Assembly (NCBI GenBank): GCA_026706385.1
Contig: JAPOYV010000027.1
Coordinates: 1-32,594 of the forward strand
Length of the DNA: 32,594 nt
Reading direction: 5' to 3'
From: Gammaproteobacteria bacterium
GTDB taxonomy: Bacteria > Pseudomonadota > Gammaproteobacteria > Pseudomonadales > Azotimanducaceae
Shown here: in pieces, positions 16,597-24,614 of the stretch
Position numbering within the stretch: the first letter of the stretch is position 1
Layout of the letters: each line of letters starts with the position of its first letter
Notes under the pieces: model-generated
Databases searched by the model: none
What the model was told of the DNA's origin: nothing
What the model saw: only the letters and a program-made list of their open reading frames with translations
Made by a program: the position numbers and the translations under genes

Positions 16597-17415
16597 ATGG
16601 ATCTAGGACTACGAGGGAAGAGCGCGGTCGTCACCGGCGGCAGCCGCGGCATCGGCAAGGCGATCGCCATCGAACTCGCGCGCGAGGGCGTCGATCTCGC
16701 GATCATCGCGCGCGACCCCGACCGCCTCGCATCGGCGGCCGGCGAGATCGCGACCGCCACGGGCAGGCGGGTTCTCCCGTTCGCCTGCGACGTGAAGGAC
16801 CGCGACCGGGTCGAGAAGACGATCGACGATGCGGCCGCGCAACTCGGCGGCTTGCAGATCCTGGTGAACAGCGGCTCGGCACCCGGTGGTTCAGCCACCG
16901 CAGTCGGACGCATCGAGACCATCGTCGACGAGGACTTCCTCGATGACTTCAACGTCAAGTACATGGGTGCGCTGCGCTGCGCCCGCGCGGCGATTCCACA
17001 CCTCAGGGCATCCGGCTGGGGTCGCATCGTCAACATCAGCGGTCTGAACGCGCGGATCGCCGGGAACATGAGCGGCGGTGCCCGGAACGGGTCGCTGGTG
17101 CACATGACCAAGACCCTTGCGACGCAATTGGGCCGCGACGGCATCACCGTGAATTGCATACACCCCGGCGCGACGCGTACGGAGCGAACGGTCGGTGTCA
17201 TGCAAGCCCGCGCAGAGCGCGCCGGGATAACGCCTTCGGAGGTCGAGGCACGCGACTACGCGGACGACAATCCACGCGCCAACGCCATTCGACGCATGGT
17301 CGATGCGGCGGAGATCGGCTACCTGACCGCGTTCCTCTGCTCCGACAAGGCCTGGTCCGTCACGGGCGAGGTGATCGCTGCGGACGGTGGCGGCAGCAAC
17401 GCCGTGTACTACTGA
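16597..17415 (+). CDS. Short-chain dehydrogenase/reductase family protein with unusual active site
   Basis: A 272-residue SDR fold protein. The cofactor motif TGGSRGIG is near residue 14, the NNAG-like motif is NSGSA, the catalytic-Ser strand is RIVNISGLNA, and the end of the fold is GITVNCIHPGATRT and VTGEVIAADGGGS. The Y-x-x-x-K pair is missing: alignment through MTKTLATQLGRDGITVN places Gly where Tyr belongs and Asn where Lys belongs (GGARNGSLVHMTK). It is therefore either an SDR with altered chemistry or a non-catalytic member. A strong AGGAGG six bases upstream fixes the ATG. Its stop overlaps the convergent thioesterase stop by 7 bases. Confidence 0.9.
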   Translation: MDLGLRGKSAVVTGGSRGIGKAIAIELAREGVDLAIIARDPDRLASAAGEIATATGRRVLPFACDVKDRDRVEKTIDDAAAQLGGLQILVNSGSAPGGSATAVGRIETIVDEDFLDDFNVKYMGALRCARAAIPHLRASGWGRIVNISGLNARIAGNMSGGARNGSLVHMTKTLATQLGRDGITVNCIHPGATRTERTVGVMQARAERAGITPSEVEARDYADDNPRANAIRRMVDAAEIGYLTAFLCSDKAWSVTGEVIAADGGGSNAVYY

Positions 17416-17852
17416 CTGGTTCGGGGCGCGACGATGGTGCACGTTCCCTGCGCCACCGCGACGAGCCGGTCCTCGTTCGTGACGTCAATGCGGACCACGG
17501 ACATACGGCGGCTCATGGAGACGATCTCCGCCGTCGCGACGCAGGTGCCGCCCGTGACGGGCCGGAGCAGGTTGATCTTGAACTCCGTGGTGGCCGCCCA
17601 GTAGCCGTCCTCCATCACGGGGTACATCACCATCCCCAGAACGTGGTCGCATAGCGCGGACAGGCACCCGCCGTGCATGTTGCCGAATCCCGTCAACAAG
17701 GCCTCGGTCACCGGCATTTCGCAGACGAGGCGGCCGGCCTCGATTTCGGTGATCTTGAGTCCGAGGAACCCATCGATCCCGTGCGTGCCGACCTGGTCCA
17801 CCGTCCGATCGGCCCACCGCTGGTTGAACACTTCGAATCTCGGTCTTGCCAT
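17409..17852 (-). CDS. PaaI-type hot-dog fold thioesterase
   Basis: A 147-residue single hot-dog domain of the PaaI/DUF4442-like acyl-CoA thioesterase group. The family motif is in NMHGGCLSALCDHVLGMVM, with the HGG turn and the Asp of the central helix; TTEFKINLLRPVTGG is the following strand. Such enzymes hydrolyse aryl- or acyl-CoA thioesters. The ATG at 17852 is preferred to an adjacent GTG, being seven bases after GAGGA. That Shine-Dalgarno overlaps the TGA of the upstream alcohol dehydrogenase, so translation is coupled. It is the last gene of the long minus-strand run, consistent with a CoA-linked end product. Confidence 0.9.
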   Translation of the reverse strand: MARPRFEVFNQRWADRTVDQVGTHGIDGFLGLKITEIEAGRLVCEMPVTEALLTGFGNMHGGCLSALCDHVLGMVMYPVMEDGYWAATTEFKINLLRPVTGGTCVATAEIVSMSRRMSVVRIDVTNEDRLVAVAQGTCTIVAPRTSQ

Positions 17853-17862
17853 CACGGTGTCC

Positions 17863-18960
17863 TCACTGATCGGGCGCGAATACGCCGTGCAGGGGCGGGA
17901 TGCCCGGACGGTCGCCCGCCATCACCTGCAAGAGCCCCTCGATACCGCCGAAGCCTGCGACTTGCCTCGGCAGGTCCGCGAACGGGTAGCGGTTCGAAGC
18001 CAGCATGGCCAGCGCCTTCCGATACGCGGGCATGTCGACGCCAAGAGCACCGAGGATTCGCAATTCCTTGAACACGATCCGGTCCGGATCCAGGCCGGGC
18101 GTCTCCGGCGACCCGCGCAAACCCGCGAGCACGATCGTGCCGCCGTTCGCGGCAAGCGAAACGGCTTGTCCGAACGCCGCCGGCGCTTTGGCCGTCACGT
18201 CGACGACCACGTCGGCTTTCCGGCCGATCGCGGACCGGAGCGCATCGCTGGGATCCTCGTCGGCCACATCGACCGCGAGGTCGACACCGAAGCGGGGTGC
18301 GATCGCAAGCCGCTCGGCATCGCGCGGCCCAAGTCCCGTGATCATCACGAATTCGGCACCGGCTTCCTTGGCCGCCGCAGCGGCGCACAACCCGCGCACG
18401 CCCGGGCCCAGGATCGCGACCACGTCGCCGGGGCGCGTCTCCGGCAACTCGACGCCCCATCGGATGCCGGCGCCGAGCGGGTTGAACAGCGTTGCGTACA
18501 CCGGATCCATGTCGGCGGGCACCGGCAGCAGCAACGAATCGGGCGACAGGACGAGGTGGGTCGCGTAGCCGCCGCCGAGAGCGGGCGGGCTGTCGACGCT
18601 CGTGAAACCGACCATCGTGGCCGTCCCGTTGCGCGCACAGCGGCGGTAGACGCCGGAGGTGCAGGCATCGCACGCGCCGCAGGACTTGAACACCTCCACC
18701 GCCACGCGCTGTCCCGGCGTTACGCCCCACCGCGCCGCGGCATCGTCGCCCACATTCTCAACGACGCCGACGACCTCGTGGCCCGGGATGATGGCCGGTG
18801 CGCTCTTGACATGCCCGCTGTACTGCTCGTGATCGGTCCCGCAGAGTCCGCAGGCTTCGACCCGCAGGATGCCATCCCTCGGCCCCACCGCGGGCACGTC
18901 GAAGAGGCGCTGTTCGAACTGTCGCGGCGCCTTCAGGACCATGGCTGTTGCGGTCGTCAT
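17863..18960 (-). CDS. Zinc-dependent alcohol dehydrogenase (MDR family)
   Basis: A 365-residue medium-chain dehydrogenase/reductase that oxidises an alcohol or polyol with NAD(P). The catalytic zinc site is ACGLCGTDHEQY with IPGHEVVGVVENVG; the structural zinc lobe has four Cys in CGACDACTSGVYRRC. The Rossmann segment is VAILGPGVRGLCAAAAAKEAGA. The start at 18960 has GGAGG about seven bases upstream, and the frame above it lacks family similarity. It sits 13 bases after the GPH symporter and 10 before the thioesterase, on the same strand. The substrate is not predictable from sequence. Confidence 0.92.
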   Translation of the reverse strand: MTTATAMVLKAPRQFEQRLFDVPAVGPRDGILRVEACGLCGTDHEQYSGHVKSAPAIIPGHEVVGVVENVGDDAAARWGVTPGQRVAVEVFKSCGACDACTSGVYRRCARNGTATMVGFTSVDSPPALGGGYATHLVLSPDSLLLPVPADMDPVYATLFNPLGAGIRWGVELPETRPGDVVAILGPGVRGLCAAAAAKEAGAEFVMITGLGPRDAERLAIAPRFGVDLAVDVADEDPSDALRSAIGRKADVVVDVTAKAPAAFGQAVSLAANGGTIVLAGLRGSPETPGLDPDRIVFKELRILGALGVDMPAYRKALAMLASNRYPFADLPRQVAGFGGIEGLLQVMAGDRPGIPPLHGVFAPDQ

Positions 18961-18973
18961 CGCCAACCTCCAC

Positions 18974-20368
18974 TCAGCGTGGCTGCGCCGCCAATTGGCG
19001 GCGGGTCGACTCGTAGTCGGCCTGGTGAATCCGGTACTGCGCATAGAGCACGGCCGCGATCACGCCCGAAATGATGGCAAGCGGCGAGTCGATCATGCCC
19101 AGCCACCAGATCGTGTCGGCCGGCACTTCACCGGGCTCGGCCTTCTCCGGGAACGCGATCACCGCCAACGCCACCGCGGCCACGCCATGTCCGAGCGACG
19201 CGTCGAGTTTGGCGAAGAACGTCCGTGCCGAGTAGAGGATGCCTTCCTGGCGTACGCCGTAACGGGCCGCGTTCTCGTCCGCGATGTCGGCAAGCGCGGA
19301 CATGACGCTGATGTTCAGTACGCTCCCCGACACGGCCCCGAGCGCGCCGAACCCGGCAATCGCCCACATCAGCGCCGTGGTTCCGTTCTCGGGGAAGTAG
19401 CCGAGCAGCCGCATGATCACCGGCATCGCCGGGAACACGGACAATGTCAGCGCGGTCGTCACAATGGTCGCGCGCTTGTCGAATCGGCCATGGATCCGCG
19501 CCGAGAGCAGGAAGCCACTCACGTAGCCGACCGCCGAGCCGATCAGCAGGATGTTGGCGAACTGATCCGCGGTCAGTTCCCAGTAGTAAACCGTCATGTA
19601 GGCGTTTAGCGCCCCACGCACACCCAGCATCAGCGACAGTGCAAAGAGCGCGAGCATGAGGAACAGGTAGTTCCGATTGGTCAGCGCCATCACGATGTCG
19701 CGGTAGAACTCTCTTACGCTGAATCCTCCGACGTCCTCGGCAGGCTGTGGAAGCGTCGGAATGCGATCCCGGGTGAACCAGGCCGACAGGAACAGCACGA
19801 CCATGATGACCAGGGCGTTGGAAATGGACAGCGTTCGGTAACCCTCGGGATTGAGCAGCGCATTGGCGTACTGGGCGGTGACGGCGAAGAACAGGAGCGT
19901 ATTGATCTTGTGCACCACGGCGCCGCCGATCCAGCCGAAGAAGTTGTTGTACGACATGATTCGCGTGCGTTCGATGTAGCCCCGCGACAACTCGCCACCC
20001 ATCGCCAGGTGCGGGACGTGGTAGACCGTCATGAAGGTGCGCAGGAGGATCGACCACGTAAGGAACCAAGCGAAAAGCGTCGTACCCGCCACGTCCGGTG
20101 GGTTGAACACGCACCAGAACGACAAGGCGATCGGCGCGGGTGCTATGAACATGAACGGATGCCGTCGACCCCAGCGCTTTGATCGCCACCGGTCCGAGAG
20201 GGAACCGACGAGCGGATCGGAGACCGCGTCGACGAGAATCGAGATCGTGGGCACGAGGCCGGCGAGCAGGACGTCCAGGCCCAGGACCTGGTTGTAGTAG
20301 AGCATGCTGAGCACGCCCACGGGGTAGAGCGACAGTGTCTCCGCTGCCGAGCCCACGCCGAACGCCAT
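18974..20368 (-). CDS. GPH-family MFS symporter, copy B
   Basis: A 464-residue MelB-like symporter of the glycoside-pentoside-hexuronide family. SILVDAVSDPLVGSLSDRW carries the helix 2 acidic pair, followed by RWGRRHPFMFIAPAPI. VYHVPHLAMGGEL and ERTRIMSYNNFFGWIGG match copy A at 12156-13628 in position and sequence. The ATG at 20368 is the only good start in frame, but it lacks a clear Shine-Dalgarno, and the basic codons just upstream (PRRRTRFRTR) resemble normal family N-termini. The true start may have been lost to a one-base change or lie at a non-standard codon. It is transcribed after the DUF1932 dehydrogenase (44 bases) and before the alcohol dehydrogenase. Confidence 0.88.
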   Translation of the reverse strand: MAFGVGSAAETLSLYPVGVLSMLYYNQVLGLDVLLAGLVPTISILVDAVSDPLVGSLSDRWRSKRWGRRHPFMFIAPAPIALSFWCVFNPPDVAGTTLFAWFLTWSILLRTFMTVYHVPHLAMGGELSRGYIERTRIMSYNNFFGWIGGAVVHKINTLLFFAVTAQYANALLNPEGYRTLSISNALVIMVVLFLSAWFTRDRIPTLPQPAEDVGGFSVREFYRDIVMALTNRNYLFLMLALFALSLMLGVRGALNAYMTVYYWELTADQFANILLIGSAVGYVSGFLLSARIHGRFDKRATIVTTALTLSVFPAMPVIMRLLGYFPENGTTALMWAIAGFGALGAVSGSVLNISVMSALADIADENAARYGVRQEGILYSARTFFAKLDASLGHGVAAVALAVIAFPEKAEPGEVPADTIWWLGMIDSPLAIISGVIAAVLYAQYRIHQADYESTRRQLAAQPR

Positions 20369-20412
20369 GCGTGTGCGGAACCGTGTCCGACGTCGCGGTT
20401 TCCCATCCGGCT

Positions 20413-21255
20413 TTAGCCACGACGTTGTCGAGCGTGGCCAAGAATCTCGGCGAGAACGACGTCGATCCCGGCACCGCCCGGCGCGTCCTTCAAGGCCGCC
20501 ATGCGGCCATACAGCTCCGCTGCGCCCTCGTGGAAGCCCGAAGGGAGGTTCGCCTCGGCGAACGTCGCGGCAATCTCGCGCATCTCGCCCTCGAAGCGCC
20601 ACGCCTTCTGGCTTGTCGACTTCGCCGTCCCGGCGCTTCGCGAAGCAAGCCCTGGCTGCGAGATGTCCCATTCGGCGAGCAGTTCCCGGCTGACGCCGTT
20701 GGCTTCCGCCAGCGCGCGGACAGCCAGCAGAAGCGCGGACGACCCCTTGGTGAATGCGGCGTAGGACATCTTGAGTGCCGACGCTTGGGTCGGCGCCGTG
20801 CCGATTGCGCGGGCATCGACCAACGAGCCCTCGAACAGCGCGGCCACCGTCTCCGCGTGCGCGCCGGACAGGTAGAACCGGGTGGCTCCCGCGCGCCAGG
20901 CCGGCGGGCCGATGATTCCCCCGTCCACGTAATGCGTACCGAAAAGACGATGCACCGTTTCCGCTGTCGCCGGCGAGACCGCGTTGCCGTCCACGTAGAG
21001 CCCGGAGAACCCCGCATCGTGCACGGCGCGGGCAACGTCCACGGACGCGTGCGGCGGACAGACCGAGATCACGATCTCGACACCATCGGCGCCCGCCGCC
21101 AAGGTCTCGACCGGCGACAGACCGGCGTCGGCTGCCCTCTTGGCCGTCTCGGCACTGCGACCCGTCGCAATCCAGACGGTGTCGTGGCCCCCAGCGACCA
21201 GCGCCGCACCGATGGATGCGCCCATCGCACCCGGATGCAGGAGCAGGACGTTCAC
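20413..21255 (-). CDS. NAD(P)-dependent beta-hydroxyacid dehydrogenase-like protein with DUF1932 domain
   Basis: A 280-residue protein of the 6-phosphogluconate/3-hydroxyisobutyrate dehydrogenase superfamily. The N-terminal Rossmann domain opens VLLLHPGAMGASIGAAL; EIVISVCPPH and YVDGNAVSP follow in the usual places, then VDGGIIGPPAW. The C-terminal helical half, from LKMSYAAFTKGSSALL, is the DUF1932 type found in a poorly studied subset of these enzymes. The start is a GTG that overlaps the M20 gene stop by four bases (GTGA), so the two are translationally coupled. The likely reaction is reversible oxidation of a beta-hydroxy acid; the substrate is unknown. Confidence 0.9.
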   Translation of the reverse strand: MNVLLLHPGAMGASIGAALVAGGHDTVWIATGRSAETAKRAADAGLSPVETLAAGADGVEIVISVCPPHASVDVARAVHDAGFSGLYVDGNAVSPATAETVHRLFGTHYVDGGIIGPPAWRAGATRFYLSGAHAETVAALFEGSLVDARAIGTAPTQASALKMSYAAFTKGSSALLLAVRALAEANGVSRELLAEWDISQPGLASRSAGTAKSTSQKAWRFEGEMREIAATFAEANLPSGFHEGAAELYGRMAALKDAPGGAGIDVVLAEILGHARQRRG

Positions 21256-22700
21256 TTGCGATAGTCCAGTGGCGGCTCGCGTTTCCCGAGCAGCGGCTCG
21301 TAGACGAAGTTCGGGCCACGGCGTTCTGCGAATTCCGCCTTCGCCTTGGCAATGAGTTCCGCGTCCGTGTAGAGGCTGCGGGCCGTCTCGACCAGCACCT
21401 TGGCCGCCAGCATCATCCCCTTGTGGCCAATGCTCATGCCTCCGGCCGCGACGGCTTGCCAGCTATGGGCCGGCGTGCCCGGCACCCACGTCGCGGTCCC
21501 GAATCCCGCGGTGGGCACGTTCCAGCTCACGTCGCCGACGTCGGTTGAGCCCATCTTTTGGCGGAACTCGAACGGCGCGATCTCGGTGGTCGAGTTGAGC
21601 GGCCTCAGGTTGCCGAACAACGACTTTCGCAGCGTGGTCGCGAATTCCATTTCGTCTTCGTCGTACTCGACACCGCCCAAGCGTTCGAGGTGCCCGTGGA
21701 TCACCTCCGCCAGGACGTCGTTGCGCAACAAGGGGAAGTTCCCGTGCATGACCTCGTACGACATCCGCGTACCCGTGCCGAGGGCGGCACCCTCGGCTGC
21801 CGCCACCACCCTTTCGAACAGCGCCTCCACCATGTCCGGCGCAGGATGGCGCACGTAGTAGTAGACCTCCGCCCGCTCGGGGACGATGTTCGGTGCGCGG
21901 CCGCCATCGGTGATGACGTAGTGCAGCCGGGCAGTCGAGGGCATGTGTTCGCGCATCAGGTTGGTCATGTAGTTCATCGCCTCGACCCCGTCGAGGGCGG
22001 ATCGGCCGCGGTGGGGCGAAGCGGCTGCGTGCGCCGCGATGCCGCGGAACGTGAAGCGACCGGACTTGTTGCCGTTGCTGCTCTCGGGGGACGCAATGTT
22101 GCGGTCCGACGGGTGCCAATGCAGCACGATGTCCACGTCGTCGAAGAGGCCGGCCCGCGTCAGGTAGACCTTGCCGGAGCCGCCCTCCTCCGCGGGCGTG
22201 CCGTACAGTCTCACGGTTCCGGGTGTCCCTGTCCTCTCCAGCCAGTCCGCGATCACCACGGCGGCGGTGGCCGAGGCGCTGCCGAACAGATGATGCCCGC
22301 AGGCCTGGCCCGGCGCGTCGGGCACGACCGGCTTTCGACGCGGCACGGGCGCTTGCGACAAACCCGGCAGCGCGTCGAACTCCGCCAGGATCCCGATGAC
22401 CGCACCGCCGTGTCCCCGTTGTGCCACGAACGCCGTAGGAATCCCGGCGACGCCCCGCTCCACGCTGAATCCGTTGCCCTCGAGGTAGCCCGCTAGGCGT
22501 GCCGCGCTCCGGGTCTCGAGATAGCCCAGTTCGGCGTAGTCGAAAAGGTCGGACGCGAGGGCCACGGCTTCGTCGTGCCGTGCATCCACCAAGGGCGTCA
22601 AATCGGTGTCCGCGACCGCGCCAAGCGAGGCCGACAACGCAAGGCCAACAACCCCAAGCCACACGACCAGCTTCCGGCGAACCGAATGATTGCCTTGCAC
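21252..22700 (-). CDS. Secreted M20-family amidohydrolase (AbgB-like)
   Basis: A 482-residue metallo-amidohydrolase of peptidase family M20, nearest in pattern to AbgB (p-aminobenzoyl-glutamate hydrolase subunit B) and auxin-conjugate hydrolases. Metal-site segments are GQACGHHLFGSAS, the EE pair in GTPAEEGGSGK and the His of IVLHWHPSD; the dimerisation (lid) domain starts at FRGIAAHAAASPHRGRSALD. From the GTG at 22700 the first ~30 residues form a signal peptide (RRKLVVWLGVVGLALSASLG), so it would act in the periplasm, which is unusual for AbgB. AAGGGG lies upstream of the GTG. It probably releases an amino acid or acid from an amide conjugate, with the freed part taken up by the symporter downstream. 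Confidence 0.88.
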   Translation of the reverse strand: MQGNHSVRRKLVVWLGVVGLALSASLGAVADTDLTPLVDARHDEAVALASDLFDYAELGYLETRSAARLAGYLEGNGFSVERGVAGIPTAFVAQRGHGGAVIGILAEFDALPGLSQAPVPRRKPVVPDAPGQACGHHLFGSASATAAVVIADWLERTGTPGTVRLYGTPAEEGGSGKVYLTRAGLFDDVDIVLHWHPSDRNIASPESSNGNKSGRFTFRGIAAHAAASPHRGRSALDGVEAMNYMTNLMREHMPSTARLHYVITDGGRAPNIVPERAEVYYYVRHPAPDMVEALFERVVAAAEGAALGTGTRMSYEVMHGNFPLLRNDVLAEVIHGHLERLGGVEYDEDEMEFATTLRKSLFGNLRPLNSTTEIAPFEFRQKMGSTDVGDVSWNVPTAGFGTATWVPGTPAHSWQAVAAGGMSIGHKGMMLAAKVLVETARSLYTDAELIAKAKAEFAERRGPNFVYEPLLGKREPPLDYRK

Positions 22701-22834
22701 GGCCTGTTCCCCTTCAGATGTCAAACGGCATGGTAGCAGCCCGCGCGACCGCAACCAGCGACCACCTAGACCTCTCGGCGTTGCGACATCGGCCGCGGTC
22801 GACACCCGGCCTCGACCAACCGGGCCGTCAGGCT

Positions 22835-23746
22835 TCAATCGAAGACCGACAGGACCTCCGCCTCGATGCGCTGCCAAAGCGCCGGCTTGCTCGGCACACC
22901 GCACAGCATGACCTCTTCGGCACCGGCGTCGCGGTAGGCACCCAAGGTGTCCTGGATCATCGTGGCCGTACCCCAGCAGTACCAAGGCATACCCTTGCTC
23001 GCCTCGTAGTCGCTTTCGCTGTCGAACAGCCGGAACGGCAGGCTGACGGTCTTTTTCAGCTCGCTCGGATCACGGCCGAAGGATTCGCAGTGTCGCGCCG
23101 CGGCCTCGGCCTTGCGCCGGAATGCGTCCACGCCGCCGGGATGCCAGAAGTCGAGATTGAAGATGTCGCCCGACTTGGCACAGGTGCGCAACGTCCGCTT
23201 CTCGCCGTTCCCGCCGATCAGGATCGGGATGTGCGGATCCTGGCTCGACGGCGGCGACAGGGGGGCGTCTACCAACTGGTAGTAGGTGCCGGTGAAACTC
23301 ACGTACTCGTCGTGCGGTTTCGTGAACAACAGCCGGATCAGCTCGGCGGCCTCCTCCAGCCGGTCGCAGCGCTCTTTCAGCGAGGGGAAGTCCCAGCCGT
23401 AGGCCCGATGCTCGTGTTCGTACCACCCGGCGCCCAGGCCGAGGATCATGCGGCCCCCGGTGATGTGGTCGAGCGTCGTACACATCTTGGCGAGAAGAGC
23501 CGGGCTCCGATAGGTATTGCCCGTGGCCAGCACGCCCAGTCGCAGTCGATGAGTGACGGCCGCCGCGGCCGTCAGCAAGGTCCAGCCCTCGAGTGCCGCA
23601 CCATGCCCCGCCTTCGGGTTCCCGGGCGGCATGAAGTGATCGGAGAACCACAGACTATGCCACCGGCCGGCCTCCAAGGTGGACACAGTGCCCTGAATGT
23701 CGGCCCAGGTCGTGCCGTAGTTGCTCAACTGGGCGCCGAACTGCAT
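22835..23746 (-). CDS. LLM class (luciferase-like) F420/FMN-dependent oxidoreductase, copy A
   Basis: A 303-residue TIM-barrel flavin or F420-dependent oxidoreductase of the luciferase-like family. Characteristic segments are WFSDHFMPP at strand 2, LGVLATGNTYRSPALLAKM, LDHITGGRMILGLGAGWYEHEH with the conserved G-A-G-W, YGWDFPSLKERCDRLEEA, and PILIGGNGEKRTLR. Members use F420 or FMN to oxidise or monooxygenate organic compounds. It is clearly paralogous to the protein at 28234-29142. It starts 21 bases downstream of a small PhyH gene on the same strand, suggesting a joint oxidative step. Choosing F420 over FMN would require knowing whether the genome makes F420. Confidence 0.92.
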   Translation of the reverse strand: MQFGAQLSNYGTTWADIQGTVSTLEAGRWHSLWFSDHFMPPGNPKAGHGAALEGWTLLTAAAAVTHRLRLGVLATGNTYRSPALLAKMCTTLDHITGGRMILGLGAGWYEHEHRAYGWDFPSLKERCDRLEEAAELIRLLFTKPHDEYVSFTGTYYQLVDAPLSPPSSQDPHIPILIGGNGEKRTLRTCAKSGDIFNLDFWHPGGVDAFRRKAEAAARHCESFGRDPSELKKTVSLPFRLFDSESDYEASKGMPWYCWGTATMIQDTLGAYRDAGAEEVMLCGVPSKPALWQRIEAEVLSVFD

Positions 23747-23767
23747 GTTGGATGCTCCCGCAGGCTT

Positions 23768-24397
23768 CTAGGACTTCGCCGCGGCTTTCTTGACGCCCTT
23801 GTAGAACTTGCCGACGTAGAAGCAGTTGAATCCGCGGCGGGCGGAACCGTCATGGTTGGGGCCGGACCAATGGACCGTCGTCGGCTTGAAGATCACGATG
23901 TCACCGGGGCTCATAGCGGCTTCGAACAGGTCCGGGTGATCGGACAGGTCGGTTGGCGAGTCGGCCCGCAGGTGGGCGAACTCCTCGCGTCGCTTGTGCG
24001 AGCCCTTGACGAACTGCATGCACCCGTTGGTGGCGTCGGTTTCGTCCAGCGCGATCCAAGTCACCACCCCCTCCATCGCGTCGGAGTGCGGATGCACCTC
24101 CTGGTCGTTGTCGATCTTGGTGAAGAAACTGGCCGTGGTCGGTTCGGGCTTCTTGCCGAGCAACGCCTCGAGGACCGGAACCTGCGGGCCGTTGTTGAGC
24201 CATTCCCCGAAGTAGCCGTCGCGCTTTTCCAAGCCCTTGGTGATGTTGCTATAGCGGCCCTTGCGGGGTATGTCCCGCGTCGCTGCTTCCGCGCGGGCAC
24301 AGATCTCCCTCGCAGTTTCGCGCGTGACGAATTCGCGAATGATCACGACGCCGTCGCGATCGAAGTCCGCCTTGAGGGCGGCGGCGTCCGGGCTCAT
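23768..24397 (-). CDS. Phytanoyl-CoA dioxygenase (PhyH) family protein, short form
   Basis: A 209-residue PhyH-type Fe(II)/2-oxoglutarate dioxygenase, shorter than paralogues A and B. The iron site is H-S-D in EVHPHSDAMEG and a distal His in PTTVHWSGPNHDGSARR, with Arg residues following for 2-oxoglutarate. The N-terminal stretch ADFDRDGVVIIREFV is the typical PhyH opening. The ATG at 24397 has GGGAG eight bases upstream; the frame continues higher without similarity. The C-terminus is lysine-rich. A -10 element lies 30 bases upstream, so this is probably the first gene of the seven-gene minus-strand run ending at 17409. Confidence 0.88.
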   Translation of the reverse strand: MSPDAAALKADFDRDGVVIIREFVTRETAREICARAEAATRDIPRKGRYSNITKGLEKRDGYFGEWLNNGPQVPVLEALLGKKPEPTTASFFTKIDNDQEVHPHSDAMEGVVTWIALDETDATNGCMQFVKGSHKRREEFAHLRADSPTDLSDHPDLFEAAMSPGDIVIFKPTTVHWSGPNHDGSARRGFNCFYVGKFYKGVKKAAAKS

Positions 24398-24427
24398 CGT
24401 TGGTCTCCCAAGGGTTCCTACGCGCGA

Positions 24428-24433
24428 ATCATA
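24428..24433 (-). promoter_or_regulatory. Candidate -10 box for the PhyH-LLM-M20 operon
   Basis: TATGAT on the minus strand lies 30 bases before the ATG at 24397, within GGCGCTATGATT (24427-24438). The same 12 bases recur before the gene at 27923. No good -35 is seen at 17 bases, so an activator or a different sigma factor is possible. Confidence 0.4.
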
Positions 24434-24480
24434 GCGCCCGAGGCCAGCCGTTGGCTGAACGGGGCGAAGCAAGTTCACTC

Positions 24481-24499
24481 AAAAAAACTGGACAGCCAG
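24481..24499 (-). terminator. Short intrinsic terminator after the PhyH-B operon
   Basis: Read on the minus strand: CTGG, loop CTGT, CCAG, then seven T. The stem is short (4 bp), but the T-run is the longest near any gene end here, and it lies between two minus-strand transcription units. Confidence 0.45.
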
Positions 24500-24537
24500 C
24501 GTTCTTGAGCGCGACCGAGCTGAACAGGCGAGCGAAA

Positions 24538-24593
24538 TCCGGCAGCGCCGGATGGAGAACGCGGAGCGTTCTCCATCGCGTCCGAAGGACGCG
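24538..24593. repeat. Array of three adjacent perfect hairpins
   Basis: Three tight hairpins follow each other. The first is TCCGGC-AGC-GCCGGA (24538-24552). The second is a 12-bp perfect stem with loop GGA (24551-24577, arms GATGGAGAACGC and GCGTTCTCCATC). The third is CGCGTCC-GAA-GGACGCG (24577-24593). Neighbouring stems share one or two bases. The array sits between the stop of PhyH-B and the terminator at 24481-24499. It could stabilise the 3' end of that mRNA or be a REP-like element. Confidence 0.7.
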
Positions 24594-24614
24594 CCGCCGC
24601 CGCCAGCGACGCGC

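Noticed and set aside
22499-24508. A 669-codon plus-strand frame opposite the LLM and PhyH genes
   Set aside because: It covers three well-supported minus-strand genes and intergenic sequence, and has no recognisable domain.
24481-24614. Attenuator peptide or small gene within the hairpin region
   Set aside because: Short frames there have no ribosome binding site and simply read the inverted repeats.
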